Positions 36,314-44,845 of a stretch of DNA of 64,000 nucleotides are shown in pieces. The first letter of the stretch is position 1. Every line of letters starts with the position of its first letter. This stretch comes from Bacteroides stercorirosoris (lineage in GTDB: Bacteria > Bacteroidota > Bacteroidia > Bacteroidales > Bacteroidaceae): assembly GCF_900142015.1 (NCBI RefSeq), contig NZ_FQZN01000018.1, forward strand, positions 1 to 64,000, in the 5' to 3' direction. A program made the position numbers and the translations under genes. The notes under the pieces were generated by a model. It had not been told where the DNA came from. It saw only the letters and a program-made list of their open reading frames with translations, and ran no database searches.

Positions 36314-37588
36314 ATGGATATAAATTTAATATTAGCGAGCATTGGAGTATTCCTGGTGGTTATTCTGCTGCTTGTCGTTATCCTGTTGGTTGCCAAGAAT
36401 TTCCTGGTACCCTCGGGTAATGTAAAACTGACTATCAACGGCGACAATGTGCTGGACGTAGAGTCCGGTTCCACGTTGCTGAATACGTTGTCTATGAACG
36501 GTGTATTCCTTTCTTCCGCTTGTGGTGGTAAGGGTTCTTGCGGACAATGCAAATGCCAGGTGCTGGATGGCGGTGGCGAAATCCTGCCGTCCGAGGTTCC
36601 TCATTTCAGCCGCAAACAGGTACAAGACCATTGGCGTCTGGGTTGCCAGGTGAAAGTGAAGAGCGACATGGGCATCAAGATTGACGAGTCTGTGCTCGGT
36701 GTAAAAGAGTGGGAGTGCGAGGTAATCTCCAACAAGAACGTGGCTACGTTCATCAAGGAGTTCATCGTTGCGTTGCCTAAGGGCGAACACATGGATTTCA
36801 TTCCGGGTTCTTATGCACAGATCAAGATTCCTAAATACTCAATGGACTATAACAAGGACATTGATAAGAGTCTGATTGGTGACGAGTACTTGCCCGCATG
36901 GGAGAAATTCGGTTTGTTTACATTGAAGTGTAACAATGACGAAGAAACCATCCGTGCATATTCTATGGCTAATTATCCGGCAGAGGGCGACCGTATCATG
37001 TTGACGGTACGTATCGCAACTCCTCCGTTCAAGCCGAAAGACCAGGGACAGGGTTTCATGGATGTGCCTGCGGGTATCGCTTCTTCTTATATCTTCACGC
37101 TGAAACCGGGTGACAAGGTAATAATGAGTGGTCCTTACGGAGACTTCCACCCGATATTCGACTCTAAGAAGGAAATGATGTGGATTGGTGGTGGTGCCGG
37201 TATGGCTCCGTTGCGTGCACAAATCATGCACTTGACGAAGACGTTGCATACTACGGACCGCAAGATGACTTACTTCTACGGTGCACGTGCATTGAACGAG
37301 GTATTCTATCTGGAAGACTTCCTGCAAATCGAGAAGGATTTCCCGAACTTTACGTTCCATCTTGCATTGGACCGTCCGGACCCTGCAGCAGACGCAGCCG
37401 GCGTGAAGTATACTCCGGGCTTTGTTCATCAGGTAATTTACAACACTTATCTGAAAGACCACGAAGCTCCCGAAGACATCGAATACTACATGTGTGGTCC
37501 TGGTCCGATGTCGAAAGCTGTTGAGAAGATGCTCGACGATCTCGGCGTTCCGGCTCAGAACTTGATGTTCGATAACTTCGGCGGATAA
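36314..37588 (+). CDS. nqrF: Na+-translocating NADH:quinone reductase subunit F
   Basis: The 424-aa electron-input subunit. An N-terminal membrane anchor (about 5-28) is followed by a 2Fe-2S ferredoxin domain with Cys ligands in SACGGKGSCGQCKC, a FAD domain (RAYSMANYPAEGD) and an NAD(H)-binding domain (GGGAGMAPLRAQI, MCGPGPMSKAVEKML). Ends the operon, followed by a terminator. Confidence 0.96.
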   Translation: MDINLILASIGVFLVVILLLVVILLVAKNFLVPSGNVKLTINGDNVLDVESGSTLLNTLSMNGVFLSSACGGKGSCGQCKCQVLDGGGEILPSEVPHFSRKQVQDHWRLGCQVKVKSDMGIKIDESVLGVKEWECEVISNKNVATFIKEFIVALPKGEHMDFIPGSYAQIKIPKYSMDYNKDIDKSLIGDEYLPAWEKFGLFTLKCNNDEETIRAYSMANYPAEGDRIMLTVRIATPPFKPKDQGQGFMDVPAGIASSYIFTLKPGDKVIMSGPYGDFHPIFDSKKEMMWIGGGAGMAPLRAQIMHLTKTLHTTDRKMTYFYGARALNEVFYLEDFLQIEKDFPNFTFHLALDRPDPAADAAGVKYTPGFVHQVIYNTYLKDHEAPEDIEYYMCGPGPMSKAVEKMLDDLGVPAQNLMFDNFGG

Positions 37589-37628
37589 GCTGAAACTTCA
37601 AAGTTTATAAAAGACTTCGATATTTTAG

Positions 37629-37667
37629 AAAACTCCTGCATGGCTACGGCTACGCAGGAGTTTTTTT
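37629..37667 (+). terminator. Rho-independent terminator of the nqr operon
   Basis: Stem AAAACTCCTGC/GCAGGAGTTTT with 14-nt loop and T-run, 41 nt after nqrF. Confidence 0.92.
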
Positions 37668-37741
37668 ATCTTCGGATAAGATAAACTGCATTCGGGCATA
37701 TTTTTTTTATCAAGCATGAAAGTTCTGCACTCAAATTGCAT

Positions 37742-37749
37742 TATCTTTG
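37742..37749 (+). promoter_or_regulatory. Promoter -7 box of the helicase gene
   Basis: TATCTTTG 22 nt before the ATG at 37772. Confidence 0.65.
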
Positions 37750-37771
37750 GCTCGTCATAGAAAAAAACATT

Positions 37772-39121
37772 ATGGAAATTCAAGATATACTCAGAAATCT
37801 GCAAATAGAACAACTCACCCCAATGCAAGAGGCAACACGGGAGGCTTATCGTGAAAACAAAGATTTAGTATTGCTTTCGCCTACAGGTTCGGGCAAGACG
37901 CTGGCTTTTCTTCTTCCATTGGTGCAATCGCTGAAAGCAGAAATGCAAGGAGTGCAGGCCATTGTTTTGGTGCCTTCGCGCGAATTGGCATTGCAGATTG
38001 AAACAGTCTTTAAATCTATGGGAACTCCATTCAAGGCAATGAGCTGCTATGGTGGTCGTCCTGCTATGGAGGAGCACCGCACGATGAAAGGCATCAATCC
38101 CTCAGTTATCATCGGTACACCGGGACGAATGAACGACCACTTGCGGAAAGAGAATTTCGATGCAAGCAGCGTCACCACACTGGTGATAGACGAGTTCGAT
38201 AAATGCCTCGAATTCGGTTTCCATGATGAGATGGCAGAAGTTATCGGGCAGTTGCCTTCCTTAAAAAAACGTGTGCTGCTTTCTGCTACCGATGCCGAAG
38301 AAATTCCCCTGTTCACCGGTGTAAGAGACGCTGATAACTCTCAACTTTCAACTCTCAACTCTCAACTTGTCAAGCTTGACTTCCTCGATCCGGAAGCCCT
38401 TGCTCCACGTCTGCGGCTTCATAAGGTTCTTTCTCCCGGGAAAGACAAACTGGAAACTTTGTATAATCTGCTTTGCACACTCGGACATCATTCAACCCTT
38501 GTTTTCTGCAACTATCGCGAAAGTGTGGAACGGGTAACAGCATATCTGCAATCAAAGAAATTTCCTTGTGATATGTTTCATGGCGGCATGGAACAGCCCG
38601 ACCGCGAACGTGCACTCTATAAATTCCGCAATGGCAGTTGTGCTGTATTGATTTCTACCGACCTTGCTGCCCGCGGGCTGGATATTCCCGGCATTGAGAA
38701 CGTAGTTCACTACCATCTACCGGTGAACGAAGAAGCCTATACACACCGCAACGGACGTACGGCACGCTGGGAAGCGGATGGGAATTCCTATATCATTTTG
38801 CATGCCGAAGAACGTATTCCCGAATATATCCCCGAAGACATCGAGGCTTTCGAGTTTCCTGAAGTGCTTCCGAAGCCTGCCAAACCTCGTTGGGCTACCT
38901 TATATATAGGTAAAGGCAAAAAGGATAAACTGAATAAAATAGATATCGTCGGTTTCCTATATAAGAAAGGTGGAATGGTGCGTGAAGATGTAGGGCAGGT
39001 AGATGTGAAAGAGCACTATGCTTTTGTGGCTGTCCGCCGCAGTAAAATGAAACAGTTGCTTACCTTGATACGCGGTGAGAAAATTAAGGGTATGAAGACG
39101 ATTATTGAAGAAGCAAAGTAG
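37772..39121 (+). CDS. DEAD-box ATP-dependent RNA helicase, DbpA-like
   Basis: A 449-aa helicase. Core motifs: Q motif (LTPMQEATREA), Walker A SPTGSGKT, motif Ib TPGRM, motif II DEFD (instead of DEAD), SAT, RGLDIPG and HRNGRTAR. The C-terminal region (about residues 375-449, ATLYIGKGKKDKLNKIDIVG) is a DbpA-type RNA-binding domain that in E. coli recognizes 23S rRNA hairpin 92, so a ribosome-assembly role is likely. A low-complexity 33-bp repeat inside the gene adds NSQLSTLNSQL (about residues 189-199) between the two RecA lobes. ATG at 37772 chosen; the -7 box excludes the upstream ATG at 37736. Confidence 0.88.
   Translation: MEIQDILRNLQIEQLTPMQEATREAYRENKDLVLLSPTGSGKTLAFLLPLVQSLKAEMQGVQAIVLVPSRELALQIETVFKSMGTPFKAMSCYGGRPAMEEHRTMKGINPSVIIGTPGRMNDHLRKENFDASSVTTLVIDEFDKCLEFGFHDEMAEVIGQLPSLKKRVLLSATDAEEIPLFTGVRDADNSQLSTLNSQLVKLDFLDPEALAPRLRLHKVLSPGKDKLETLYNLLCTLGHHSTLVFCNYRESVERVTAYLQSKKFPCDMFHGGMEQPDRERALYKFRNGSCAVLISTDLAARGLDIPGIENVVHYHLPVNEEAYTHRNGRTARWEADGNSYIILHAEERIPEYIPEDIEAFEFPEVLPKPAKPRWATLYIGKGKKDKLNKIDIVGFLYKKGGMVREDVGQVDVKEHYAFVAVRRSKMKQLLTLIRGEKIKGMKTIIEEAK
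38336..38368. repeat. In-frame CTCAACT simple repeat inside the helicase gene
   Basis: Four copies of an AACTCTCAA/AACTTTCAA unit. This is the type of simple repeat usually found between genes, here translated as NSQLSTLNSQL. Confidence 0.85.
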
Positions 39122-39313
39122 TCTTTTCTTATAAATATTCACTTTTCTTGCGTTTATAGTTTTGAATGCGAAGTAATAAATCCGTATTACTTTTAGTTTC
39201 TCCAAAAGTAGTATTCTTGATAAGTATGGATAACAAAATGGTGCATATATCCTGTATAAACCATAAAAAAGTAAGCTAAATGCGGTGTAAAAATAGAATT
39301 TCATTATGAAAGG

Positions 39314-39344
39314 TTTGTTTTAAAGAAATATTTCCGTAATTTCG
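39314..39344 (+). promoter_or_regulatory. Promoter of the serC-serA operon
   Basis: TTTG (39314-39317), 19 nt, TAATTTCG (39337-39344); start codon 53 nt downstream. Rest of the 39122-39396 gap shows nothing else. Confidence 0.6.
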
Positions 39345-39396
39345 CAAAGTCGAAAGACATTAATGAACGAAATTGTATAACCAAAACAAACTTCAA

Positions 39397-40464
39397 ATGA
39401 AAAAGCATAATTTCAATGCAGGACCTTCTATTCTTCCTCGTGAGGTAATTGAGGATACGGCAAAAGCTATTCTCGATTTCAATGGCTCAGGTCTCTCACT
39501 GATGGAAATCAGCCACCGTGCTAAGGACTTCCAACCCGTTGTGGACGAAGCCGTGGCACTATTCAAAGAATTACTCAATATCCCTGAAGGGTATTCGGTA
39601 TTGTTCTTGGGCGGTGGTGCCAGTTTGGAATTCTGCATGATCCCCTTCAACTTCCTCGAAAAGAAAGCTGCTTACCTGAACACAGGTGTATGGGCCAAGA
39701 AGGCTATGAAAGAAGCCAAAGCTTTCGGTGAAGTAGTTGAAGTCGCTTCTTCCGCAGAGTCTACTTATACTTATATCCCTAAGGATTACACTGTACCTGC
39801 TGATGCTGATTACTTCCATATCACCACTAACAACACTATTTACGGTACTGAGCTCAAGGAAGATCTGGATGTAAATGTTCCTATGATTGCTGACATGTCT
39901 TCTGATATTTTCTCCCGTCCTATCGACGTGTCTAAATATATCTGTATCTATGGTGGTGCACAGAAGAATCTGGCTCCTTCCGGCGTAACATTCGTTATTG
40001 TGAAGAATGACGCTTTGGGCAAGGTATCCCGCTATATCCCGACGATGCTGAACTATCAGACACATATCGACAGTGGTTCTATGTTCAACACTCCTCCGGT
40101 AGTTCCTATCTATGCTGCATTGCAGACTTTGCGCTGGATTAAGGCACAGGGTGGTGTGAAAGAAATGGAACGCCGTGCCATTGAAAAGGCTGACATGTTG
40201 TATGCTGAAATCGACCGTAACAAAATGTTCGTCGGTACTGCTGCTCAGGAAGACCGTTCACGCATGAACATCTGCTTCGTGATGGCTCCCGAATACAAAG
40301 AACTGGAAGCTGACTTCATGAAGTTCGCTACGGAAAAAGGTATGGTAGGTATCAAAGGACACCGTTCAGTGGGTGGTTTCCGCGCATCTTGCTACAACGC
40401 TATGCCGAAAGAAAGCGTACAGGCTTTGATTGACTGCATGCAGGAATTTGAGAAACTTCATTAA
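39397..40464 (+). CDS. serC: Phosphoserine aminotransferase
   Basis: A 355-aa PLP enzyme converting 3-phosphohydroxypyruvate to phosphoserine (second step of serine synthesis; also used in pyridoxal synthesis). N terminus [23 protein letters not shown], and the PLP lysine in [11 protein letters not shown]. Start at 39397 where homology begins. Followed by serA in the same direction. Confidence 0.96.
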   Translation: MKKHNFNAGPSILPREVIEDTAKAILDFNGSGLSLMEISHRAKDFQPVVDEAVALFKELLNIPEGYSVLFLGGGASLEFCMIPFNFLEKKAAYLNTGVWAKKAMKEAKAFGEVVEVASSAESTYTYIPKDYTVPADADYFHITTNNTIYGTELKEDLDVNVPMIADMSSDIFSRPIDVSKYICIYGGAQKNLAPSGVTFVIVKNDALGKVSRYIPTMLNYQTHIDSGSMFNTPPVVPIYAALQTLRWIKAQGGVKEMERRAIEKADMLYAEIDRNKMFVGTAAQEDRSRMNICFVMAPEYKELEADFMKFATEKGMVGIKGHRSVGGFRASCYNAMPKESVQALIDCMQEFEKLH

Positions 40465-40475
40465 TAATATTTTAT

Positions 40476-40555
40476 TCACCACAGAGGGCACAGAGTCCCA
40501 CAGAGATTAAACTTATAAGAAGAAACTCTGTGGAACTCTGAGTACTCTGTGGTGA
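40476..40555. repeat. Imperfect inverted repeat between serC and serA
   Basis: Thirty-bp arms built on CACAGAG/CTCTGTG words (left 40476-40505, right 40526-40555; a few mismatches), 20-nt loop. It is inside an operon, so it could attenuate or protect the transcript. Confidence 0.75.
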
Positions 40556-40577
40556 GTCTTTTTAATATCATAGAATC

Positions 40578-41501
40578 ATGAAAGTATTAATTGCAACCGA
40601 CAAACCGTTCGCTAAAGTAGCTGTAGACGGTATTCGCAAAGAAATTGAAACAGCAGGTTATGAACTTGCCTTGCTGGAGAAATATACAGAGAAAGTCCAG
40701 TTACTGGACGCTGTGAAGGATGCTAATGCCATTATTATCCGCAGCGACATCATAGATGCCGAAGTGCTGGATGCTGCCAAAGAACTGAAGATTGTGGTAC
40801 GCGCAGGTGCAGGTTACGATAATGTAGACTTGGAAGCTGCCACTGCACACAATGTATGTGTGATGAACACCCCGGGACAGAACTCTAATGCCGTAGCCGA
40901 ACTCGCTTTCGGTATGATGGTAATGGCTGTCCGCAATATGTATAACGGTACTTCCGGAACGGAACTGAAAGGCAAAAAACTGGGTATTCACGCTTATGGT
41001 AACGTAGGCCGTAATGTAGCCCGTATCGCTAAAGGCTTCGGTATGGAAATCTTTGCTTTCGATGCTTTCTGTCCGAAAGAGGTTATTGAGAAAGACGGTG
41101 TGAAGGCTGTTGACTCTGCCGATGAACTTTACTCTACTTGTGACGTGGTTTCACTGCACATTCCGGCTACTGCCGAAACGAAGAACTCCATCAACTATGC
41201 TTTGGTGAACAAAATGCCGAAGGGTGGTGTATTGGTGAACACAGCCCGTAAAGAGGTTATCAACGAAACAGAATTGATTCAGTTGATGGAAGAACGTGCT
41301 GACCTGAAATACATGACTGACATCATGCCTGCTGCCAACGAAACATTTGCAGCTAAGTTTGTCGGACGCTACTTCTCTACACCGAAGAAGATGGGAGCAC
41401 AGACTGCCGAAGCTAATATCAATGCAGGTATTGCTGCTGCTCAGCAGATTGTAGGCTTCCTGAAAGACGGTTGCGAGAAATTCCGCGTTAACAAAAAGTG
41501 A
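40578..41501 (+). CDS. serA: D-3-phosphoglycerate dehydrogenase
   Basis: A 307-aa NAD-dependent dehydrogenase catalysing the first step of serine synthesis. Short form without ACT domain. Substrate region VVRAGAGYDNVDL, Rossmann GIHAYGNVGRNVARIAKGFG and Arg in NTARKEVINE. The region expected to supply Glu/His is atypical (TDIMPAANETFAAKFVGRYF). Pairing with serC supports the role. Stop codon lies 1 bp before the next start. Confidence 0.9.
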   Translation: MKVLIATDKPFAKVAVDGIRKEIETAGYELALLEKYTEKVQLLDAVKDANAIIIRSDIIDAEVLDAAKELKIVVRAGAGYDNVDLEAATAHNVCVMNTPGQNSNAVAELAFGMMVMAVRNMYNGTSGTELKGKKLGIHAYGNVGRNVARIAKGFGMEIFAFDAFCPKEVIEKDGVKAVDSADELYSTCDVVSLHIPATAETKNSINYALVNKMPKGGVLVNTARKEVINETELIQLMEERADLKYMTDIMPAANETFAAKFVGRYFSTPKKMGAQTAEANINAGIAAAQQIVGFLKDGCEKFRVNKK

Positions 41502-41502
41502 G

Positions 41503-41697
41503 ATGAATAGCAGGACTGCCTATAAATTTGCAGTACTCTATCTGACGATAGGTGCTGGTATATTTGCATTGAGCAGTATATTCAGAAAAGAACTTTCAGA
41601 TTTCGCCCTCGGCTTTTGCGAGGGCGTATCTGTTGTGCTGATAGTAGGTAGTGCAATCTATTTGATAGTGCATTTCATGAAAAAGAAATCTCAATAA
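41503..41697 (+). CDS. Small membrane protein of the serine operon, unknown function
   Basis: A 64-aa protein with two hydrophobic segments (about 8-26 and 37-58), a basic end (MKKKSQ) and no recognized family. It starts 1 bp after serA stops, so it is translated from the same mRNA. Confidence 0.75.
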   Translation: MNSRTAYKFAVLYLTIGAGIFALSSIFRKELSDFALGFCEGVSVVLIVGSAIYLIVHFMKKKSQ

Positions 41698-41721
41698 TCC
41701 ATTAAAAACACACCTTGACTT

Positions 41722-42969
41722 ATGGCAATAATTAAACCTTTTAAGGGCGTTCGTCCTCCGCAGGACCTGGTAGAACAGGTTGCTTCCCGTCCGTATGATG
41801 TGCTGAACTCAGCAGAAGCGCGCGAAGAGGCGAAAGGAAACGAGAAATCCCTGTATCATATCATTAAGCCCGAAATAGATTTTCCGGTAGGCACTGACGA
41901 ACATGATGAATGTGTTTATCAGAAAGCTGCTGAAAACTTCCAAATGTTCCAGGATAAAGGCTGGTTGGTGCAGGACGATAAAGAAAACTATTACGTCTAT
42001 GCGCAGACCATGAATGGAAAGACGCAGTATGGTCTGGTAGTTGGCGCTTATGTTCCCGACTATATGAACGGTGTCATCAAAAAGCATGAATTGACCCGCC
42101 GCGATAAGGAAGAAGACCGCATGAAGCATGTTCGCGTGAACAATGCCAATATCGAACCGGTATTCTTTGCATATCCTGATAATGCTACTCTGGATACTAT
42201 CATCGCTCATTATACTGCCGGAAAACCGGTGTACGACTTTATCGCTCCCGGCGATGGTTTCGGACATACTTTCTGGATTATTGATAAACAGGAAGATATT
42301 GATGCCATCACCCAGGAATTTGCTAAGATGCCTGCCCTCTACATTGCCGACGGACATCATCGTAGTGCTGCCGCTGCTTTGGTGGGAGTTGAAAAAGCGA
42401 AGCAGAATCCAAATCATTCCGGTGACGAAGAATACAACTACTTCATGGCTGTTTGCTTCCCTGCCAACCAACTGACAATTATCGATTATAACCGTGTTGT
42501 CAAAGACCTGAACGGTTTGACACCGGAGCAGTTCCTGGCTGCTGTCAGCAAGAACTTCACGATTGAAGAAAAGGGTGCGGATATTTATAAACCTACCGGT
42601 TTGCATAATTTCTCCCTTTATCTGGATGGCAAGTGGTATAGCCTGACAGCTAAACCGGGCACATATAATGATAATGACCCGATTGGCGTGCTGGATGTGA
42701 CCATTTCTTCTAATCTTATTCTGGATGAAGTACTCGGTATAAAAGACCTTCGTTCCGACAAACGTATTGATTTCGTCGGTGGTATCCGTGGTCTGGGCGA
42801 GTTGAAGAAACGGGTGGATAGTGGCGAGATGAAAGTTGCTTTGGCACTTTATCCGGTCAGCATGAAGCAGTTGATGGACATTGCAGATACAGGCAACATC
42901 ATGCCTCCCAAAACAACGTGGTTTGAACCGAAATTACGTTCGGGACTGGTTATCCACAAATTGGATTAA
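41722..42969 (+). CDS. DUF1015 family protein
   Basis: A 415-aa cytoplasmic protein. The N terminus MAIIKPFKGVRPPQDLVEQVASRPYDV and the central YIADGHHRSAAA match the DUF1015 family, often found with serine-biosynthesis genes. The conserved DGHHR motif suggests an enzyme, but no activity can be assigned. Last gene of the serC-serA operon, followed by a terminator. Confidence 0.9.
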   Translation: MAIIKPFKGVRPPQDLVEQVASRPYDVLNSAEAREEAKGNEKSLYHIIKPEIDFPVGTDEHDECVYQKAAENFQMFQDKGWLVQDDKENYYVYAQTMNGKTQYGLVVGAYVPDYMNGVIKKHELTRRDKEEDRMKHVRVNNANIEPVFFAYPDNATLDTIIAHYTAGKPVYDFIAPGDGFGHTFWIIDKQEDIDAITQEFAKMPALYIADGHHRSAAAALVGVEKAKQNPNHSGDEEYNYFMAVCFPANQLTIIDYNRVVKDLNGLTPEQFLAAVSKNFTIEEKGADIYKPTGLHNFSLYLDGKWYSLTAKPGTYNDNDPIGVLDVTISSNLILDEVLGIKDLRSDKRIDFVGGIRGLGELKKRVDSGEMKVALALYPVSMKQLMDIADTGNIMPPKTTWFEPKLRSGLVIHKLD

Positions 42970-42987
42970 AACTATTATTTGAAAAAG

Positions 42988-43030
42988 AAAAACGAGGATG
43001 TCCGTTGAAAGGAACATCCTCGTTTCTTTT
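42988..43030. terminator. Terminator between DUF1015 and the convergent ECF operon
   Basis: Stem AAACGAGGATGT/ACATCCTCGTTT with further CC/GG pairing and T-run; A-rich on the other side, so possibly bidirectional. Confidence 0.88.
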
Positions 43031-43401
43031 TAAGAATGATGCTTGTAATATCGTTTTCTCATCCATCGGTCGAACAGGACGAACAACGGAATTGTAATAA
43101 GTATCAGCACCCAGAATGCCGGTATCTGAATATTGTCAGGTTTCAGGTTTTCCGTAGGAGTGAAGGCCTCCCTGATGACATCACCAAAGTAAGTGGCTAA
43201 TCCGGCAATGCAACATCCTACTAAGAATACAGAAGCAGCTATCGTAGCAAATAAAGTTCTTCGTTCCGATTTCTTTTCCCGCAGACGCATAGCCTCTTCC
43301 ACCTTCCTCATGGTGCGGTAAGCAAAGTTGGAAGGCAGGCGAAATTCATTTTTCGCTTTTACGGCTCTTTTCAGTCCTTTATCTTTTTGTTCTTCGTTCA
43401 T
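43030..43401 (-). CDS. Putative anti-sigma/regulatory membrane protein paired with the ECF sigma factor
   Basis: A 123-aa protein with a basic cytoplasmic N terminus (about 1-45) and two membrane helices (about 49-70 and 92-112). No zinc HxxxCxxC motif. Its start overlaps the stop of the upstream ECF sigma gene by 4 bp, the usual arrangement of a sigma/anti-sigma pair, so a role in holding or modulating the sigma factor is inferred. Confidence 0.65.
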   Translation of the reverse strand: MNEEQKDKGLKRAVKAKNEFRLPSNFAYRTMRKVEEAMRLREKKSERRTLFATIAASVFLVGCCIAGLATYFGDVIREAFTPTENLKPDNIQIPAFWVLILITIPLFVLFDRWMRKRYYKHHS

Positions 43402-43946
43402 ACTTCCTCTTGTTTAATGAGTACATATATCTTTTTGCGTACGCGATGCAATTTTACTTTTGCATTGCTCTCTGTCAGGCCCAGAATCAGGGCGGTTTCA
43501 TTCATCGTCTTTTCTTCATAGTAGAATAGAGTAATCAAGGCACGTTCGTCGGAGTTCAGTTTTTCTATGGCTCTGTTTAGTTTGATAATCATTTCTTCGC
43601 TTTCGTCGTTCAGCGTCTCGTCAACCTGCTGCTCCGAAATGTTGGCGAGTAACGTATCATCCATGGCAAAGGTATCAAATTTCTTTTTACGGGCTGCCGA
43701 AATTGCCGTATTATAAGCGATGGAATATATCCATGTGGAGAAAGAACTTTCGGCTTTGAAAGAGGAGAGGTGCTGGAACGCTTTCAGAAAAACGTCTTGC
43801 GTCAGCTCTTCGGCATCTTCCTGATTGCAGATGATGCGGGCAATCAGGGAAAATACCTGTTGACCGTACTGATTCAGGAAGTTTTCGTACAGAGCAGTTT
43901 CTCCTTTCAATATTCGTCGGATAATATGTGTTTCGTTATTCTCCAT
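43398..43946 (-). CDS. RNA polymerase ECF sigma factor
   Basis: A 182-aa ECF sigma factor. Region 2 contains CNQEDAEELTQDVFLKAFQ and FSTWIYSIAYNTAISAARKKK. Region 4 contains LNSDERALITLFYYEEKTMNE with HTH LGLTESNAKVKLHRVRKKI. An ECF-type promoter with -35 at 43976-43983 and -10 at 43953-43962 lies immediately upstream. It would make the transcript start within about 5 nt of the ATG at 43946, and it excludes the ATG at 43964, which falls inside the -10. The same motif precedes the divergent gene, so the factor probably controls both. Confidence 0.9.
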   Translation of the reverse strand: MENNETHIIRRILKGETALYENFLNQYGQQVFSLIARIICNQEDAEELTQDVFLKAFQHLSSFKAESSFSTWIYSIAYNTAISAARKKKFDTFAMDDTLLANISEQQVDETLNDESEEMIIKLNRAIEKLNSDERALITLFYYEEKTMNETALILGLTESNAKVKLHRVRKKIYVLIKQEEV

Positions 43947-43952
43947 TTTGCT

Positions 43953-43983
43953 CTTTAGACGCAACTCTCTATATAAGGTTACA
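43953..43983 (-). promoter_or_regulatory. ECF-type promoter of the sigma operon
   Basis: Minus strand TGTAACCT (43976-43983), 13 nt, GCGTCTAAAG (43953-43962). AAC and CGTC are 16 nt apart, the classic ECF geometry. Unlike the TAnnTTTG promoters around it. Confidence 0.8.
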
Positions 43984-44017
43984 GAATCTGGAAAGAAATA
44001 TTTTTTTTCGCAGAATG

Positions 44018-44048
44018 TGTAACCTCACAAAGAAGCCTGCGTCTAAAG
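44018..44048 (+). promoter_or_regulatory. ECF-type promoter of the divergent membrane-protein gene
   Basis: TGTAACCT (44018-44025), 13 nt, GCGTCTAAAG (44039-44048). Identical in motif and spacing to the promoter of the sigma operon on the other strand; start codon 42 nt downstream. Confidence 0.8.
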
Positions 44049-44089
44049 TGTACAAAGGAACAAAAATACTAATTTAAAACGAAACGAAT

Positions 44090-44488
44090 ATGATGGATTT
44101 TATTATGGTGCCTACGATTATGGCAATCATTACTTTAGGAATTTACAAACTGTTTGAATTGTTTGTATGTAAGAAGGAGCGCCTGATGCTGATTGAGAAG
44201 ATGGGGGATAAGTATGTCCCGGATGCGGCTTGTATGCCGAAACTTTATGGCAATTTTTCTTTCTCGGCATTGAAATTAGGATGCCTGCTGGTGGGCATGG
44301 GATTGGGATTGTTGATAGGTTTTGTAATTTGCACTTCGGCAATTCCCGGATACTTGGATAAGGATGTGGACAACTGGCGTGTTTATCGTGAGACGGTATC
44401 TTTGGTTTATGGAGCTTGCGTGCTTTCGTTTGGAGGTATCGGGCTTATCACAGCTTTTATTGCAGAGTTGAAGCTCAGTAAGAAATAA
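44090..44488 (+). CDS. DUF6249-like membrane protein, probable ECF sigma target
   Basis: A 132-aa protein with three hydrophobic stretches (about 5-25, 60-85 and 103-125), a short charged loop (CKKERLMLIEKMGDKYVPD) and a basic C terminus. It resembles the DUF6249 family often next to ECF sigma genes in Bacteroidetes. It is transcribed divergently from the sigma operon through an identical ECF promoter. Role unknown, envelope stress output being plausible. Confidence 0.75.
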   Translation: MMDFIMVPTIMAIITLGIYKLFELFVCKKERLMLIEKMGDKYVPDAACMPKLYGNFSFSALKLGCLLVGMGLGLLIGFVICTSAIPGYLDKDVDNWRVYRETVSLVYGACVLSFGGIGLITAFIAELKLSKK

Positions 44489-44517
44489 TAGCCGGAATTT
44501 AGGAATTTTCTTATGAT

Positions 44518-44552
44518 AAAAAAGAGTTGTCAGTCATTGGCAACTCTTTTTT
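44518..44552 (+). terminator. Rho-independent terminator
   Basis: Perfect 12-bp stem AAAAAAGAGTTG/CAACTCTTTTTT with 11-nt loop. Confidence 0.92.
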
Positions 44553-44622
44553 GCGTTAAGAGAGAACCTTAACGATTCTCCGTGTGTTACTATATTAGTA
44601 AATAACCTAACCAGATAAGAAT

Positions 44623-44796
44623 ATGGATAAAAAAGAAGAAAAAGCTCTCGAAAATAAGAGCAAGATGCAGAAAAGTGTTGAAGAAACATTACCAGGACGA
44701 CAATTGGGTTTATATTCCAAAGTCGATAAGAAAGAAGTGCGCAATATGGTTTCTGAAATAAATCCGGATAAGAATAGCTTGGGCAGCAGAGGGTAG
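44623..44796 (+). CDS. Small highly charged protein, 57 aa, unknown
   Basis: Open frame MDKKEEKALENKSKMQKSV... ending KNSLGSRG, between a terminator and the next promoter. It is rich in Lys/Glu with a middle segment LPGRQLGLYSKVDKKEV. No family recognized. Support comes from an in-frame ATG in an AT-rich leader, sensible codon use and its own intergenic boundaries. Confidence 0.6.
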   Translation: MDKKEEKALENKSKMQKSVEETLPGRQLGLYSKVDKKEVRNMVSEINPDKNSLGSRG

Positions 44797-44812
44797 TTTC
44801 GTTTTAATTGAC

Positions 44813-44820
44813 TATCTTTG
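44813..44820 (+). promoter_or_regulatory. Promoter -7 box of the 83-aa gene
   Basis: TATCTTTG 26 nt before the ATG at 44846. Confidence 0.6.
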
Positions 44821-44845
44821 CCCCGCATTTAAAGTTTATAGAACA

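Noticed and set aside
31672-37588. Rnf complex instead of Nqr
   Set aside because: NqrA and an NADH/FAD-type NqrF are present and the RnfB/RnfC subunits are absent.
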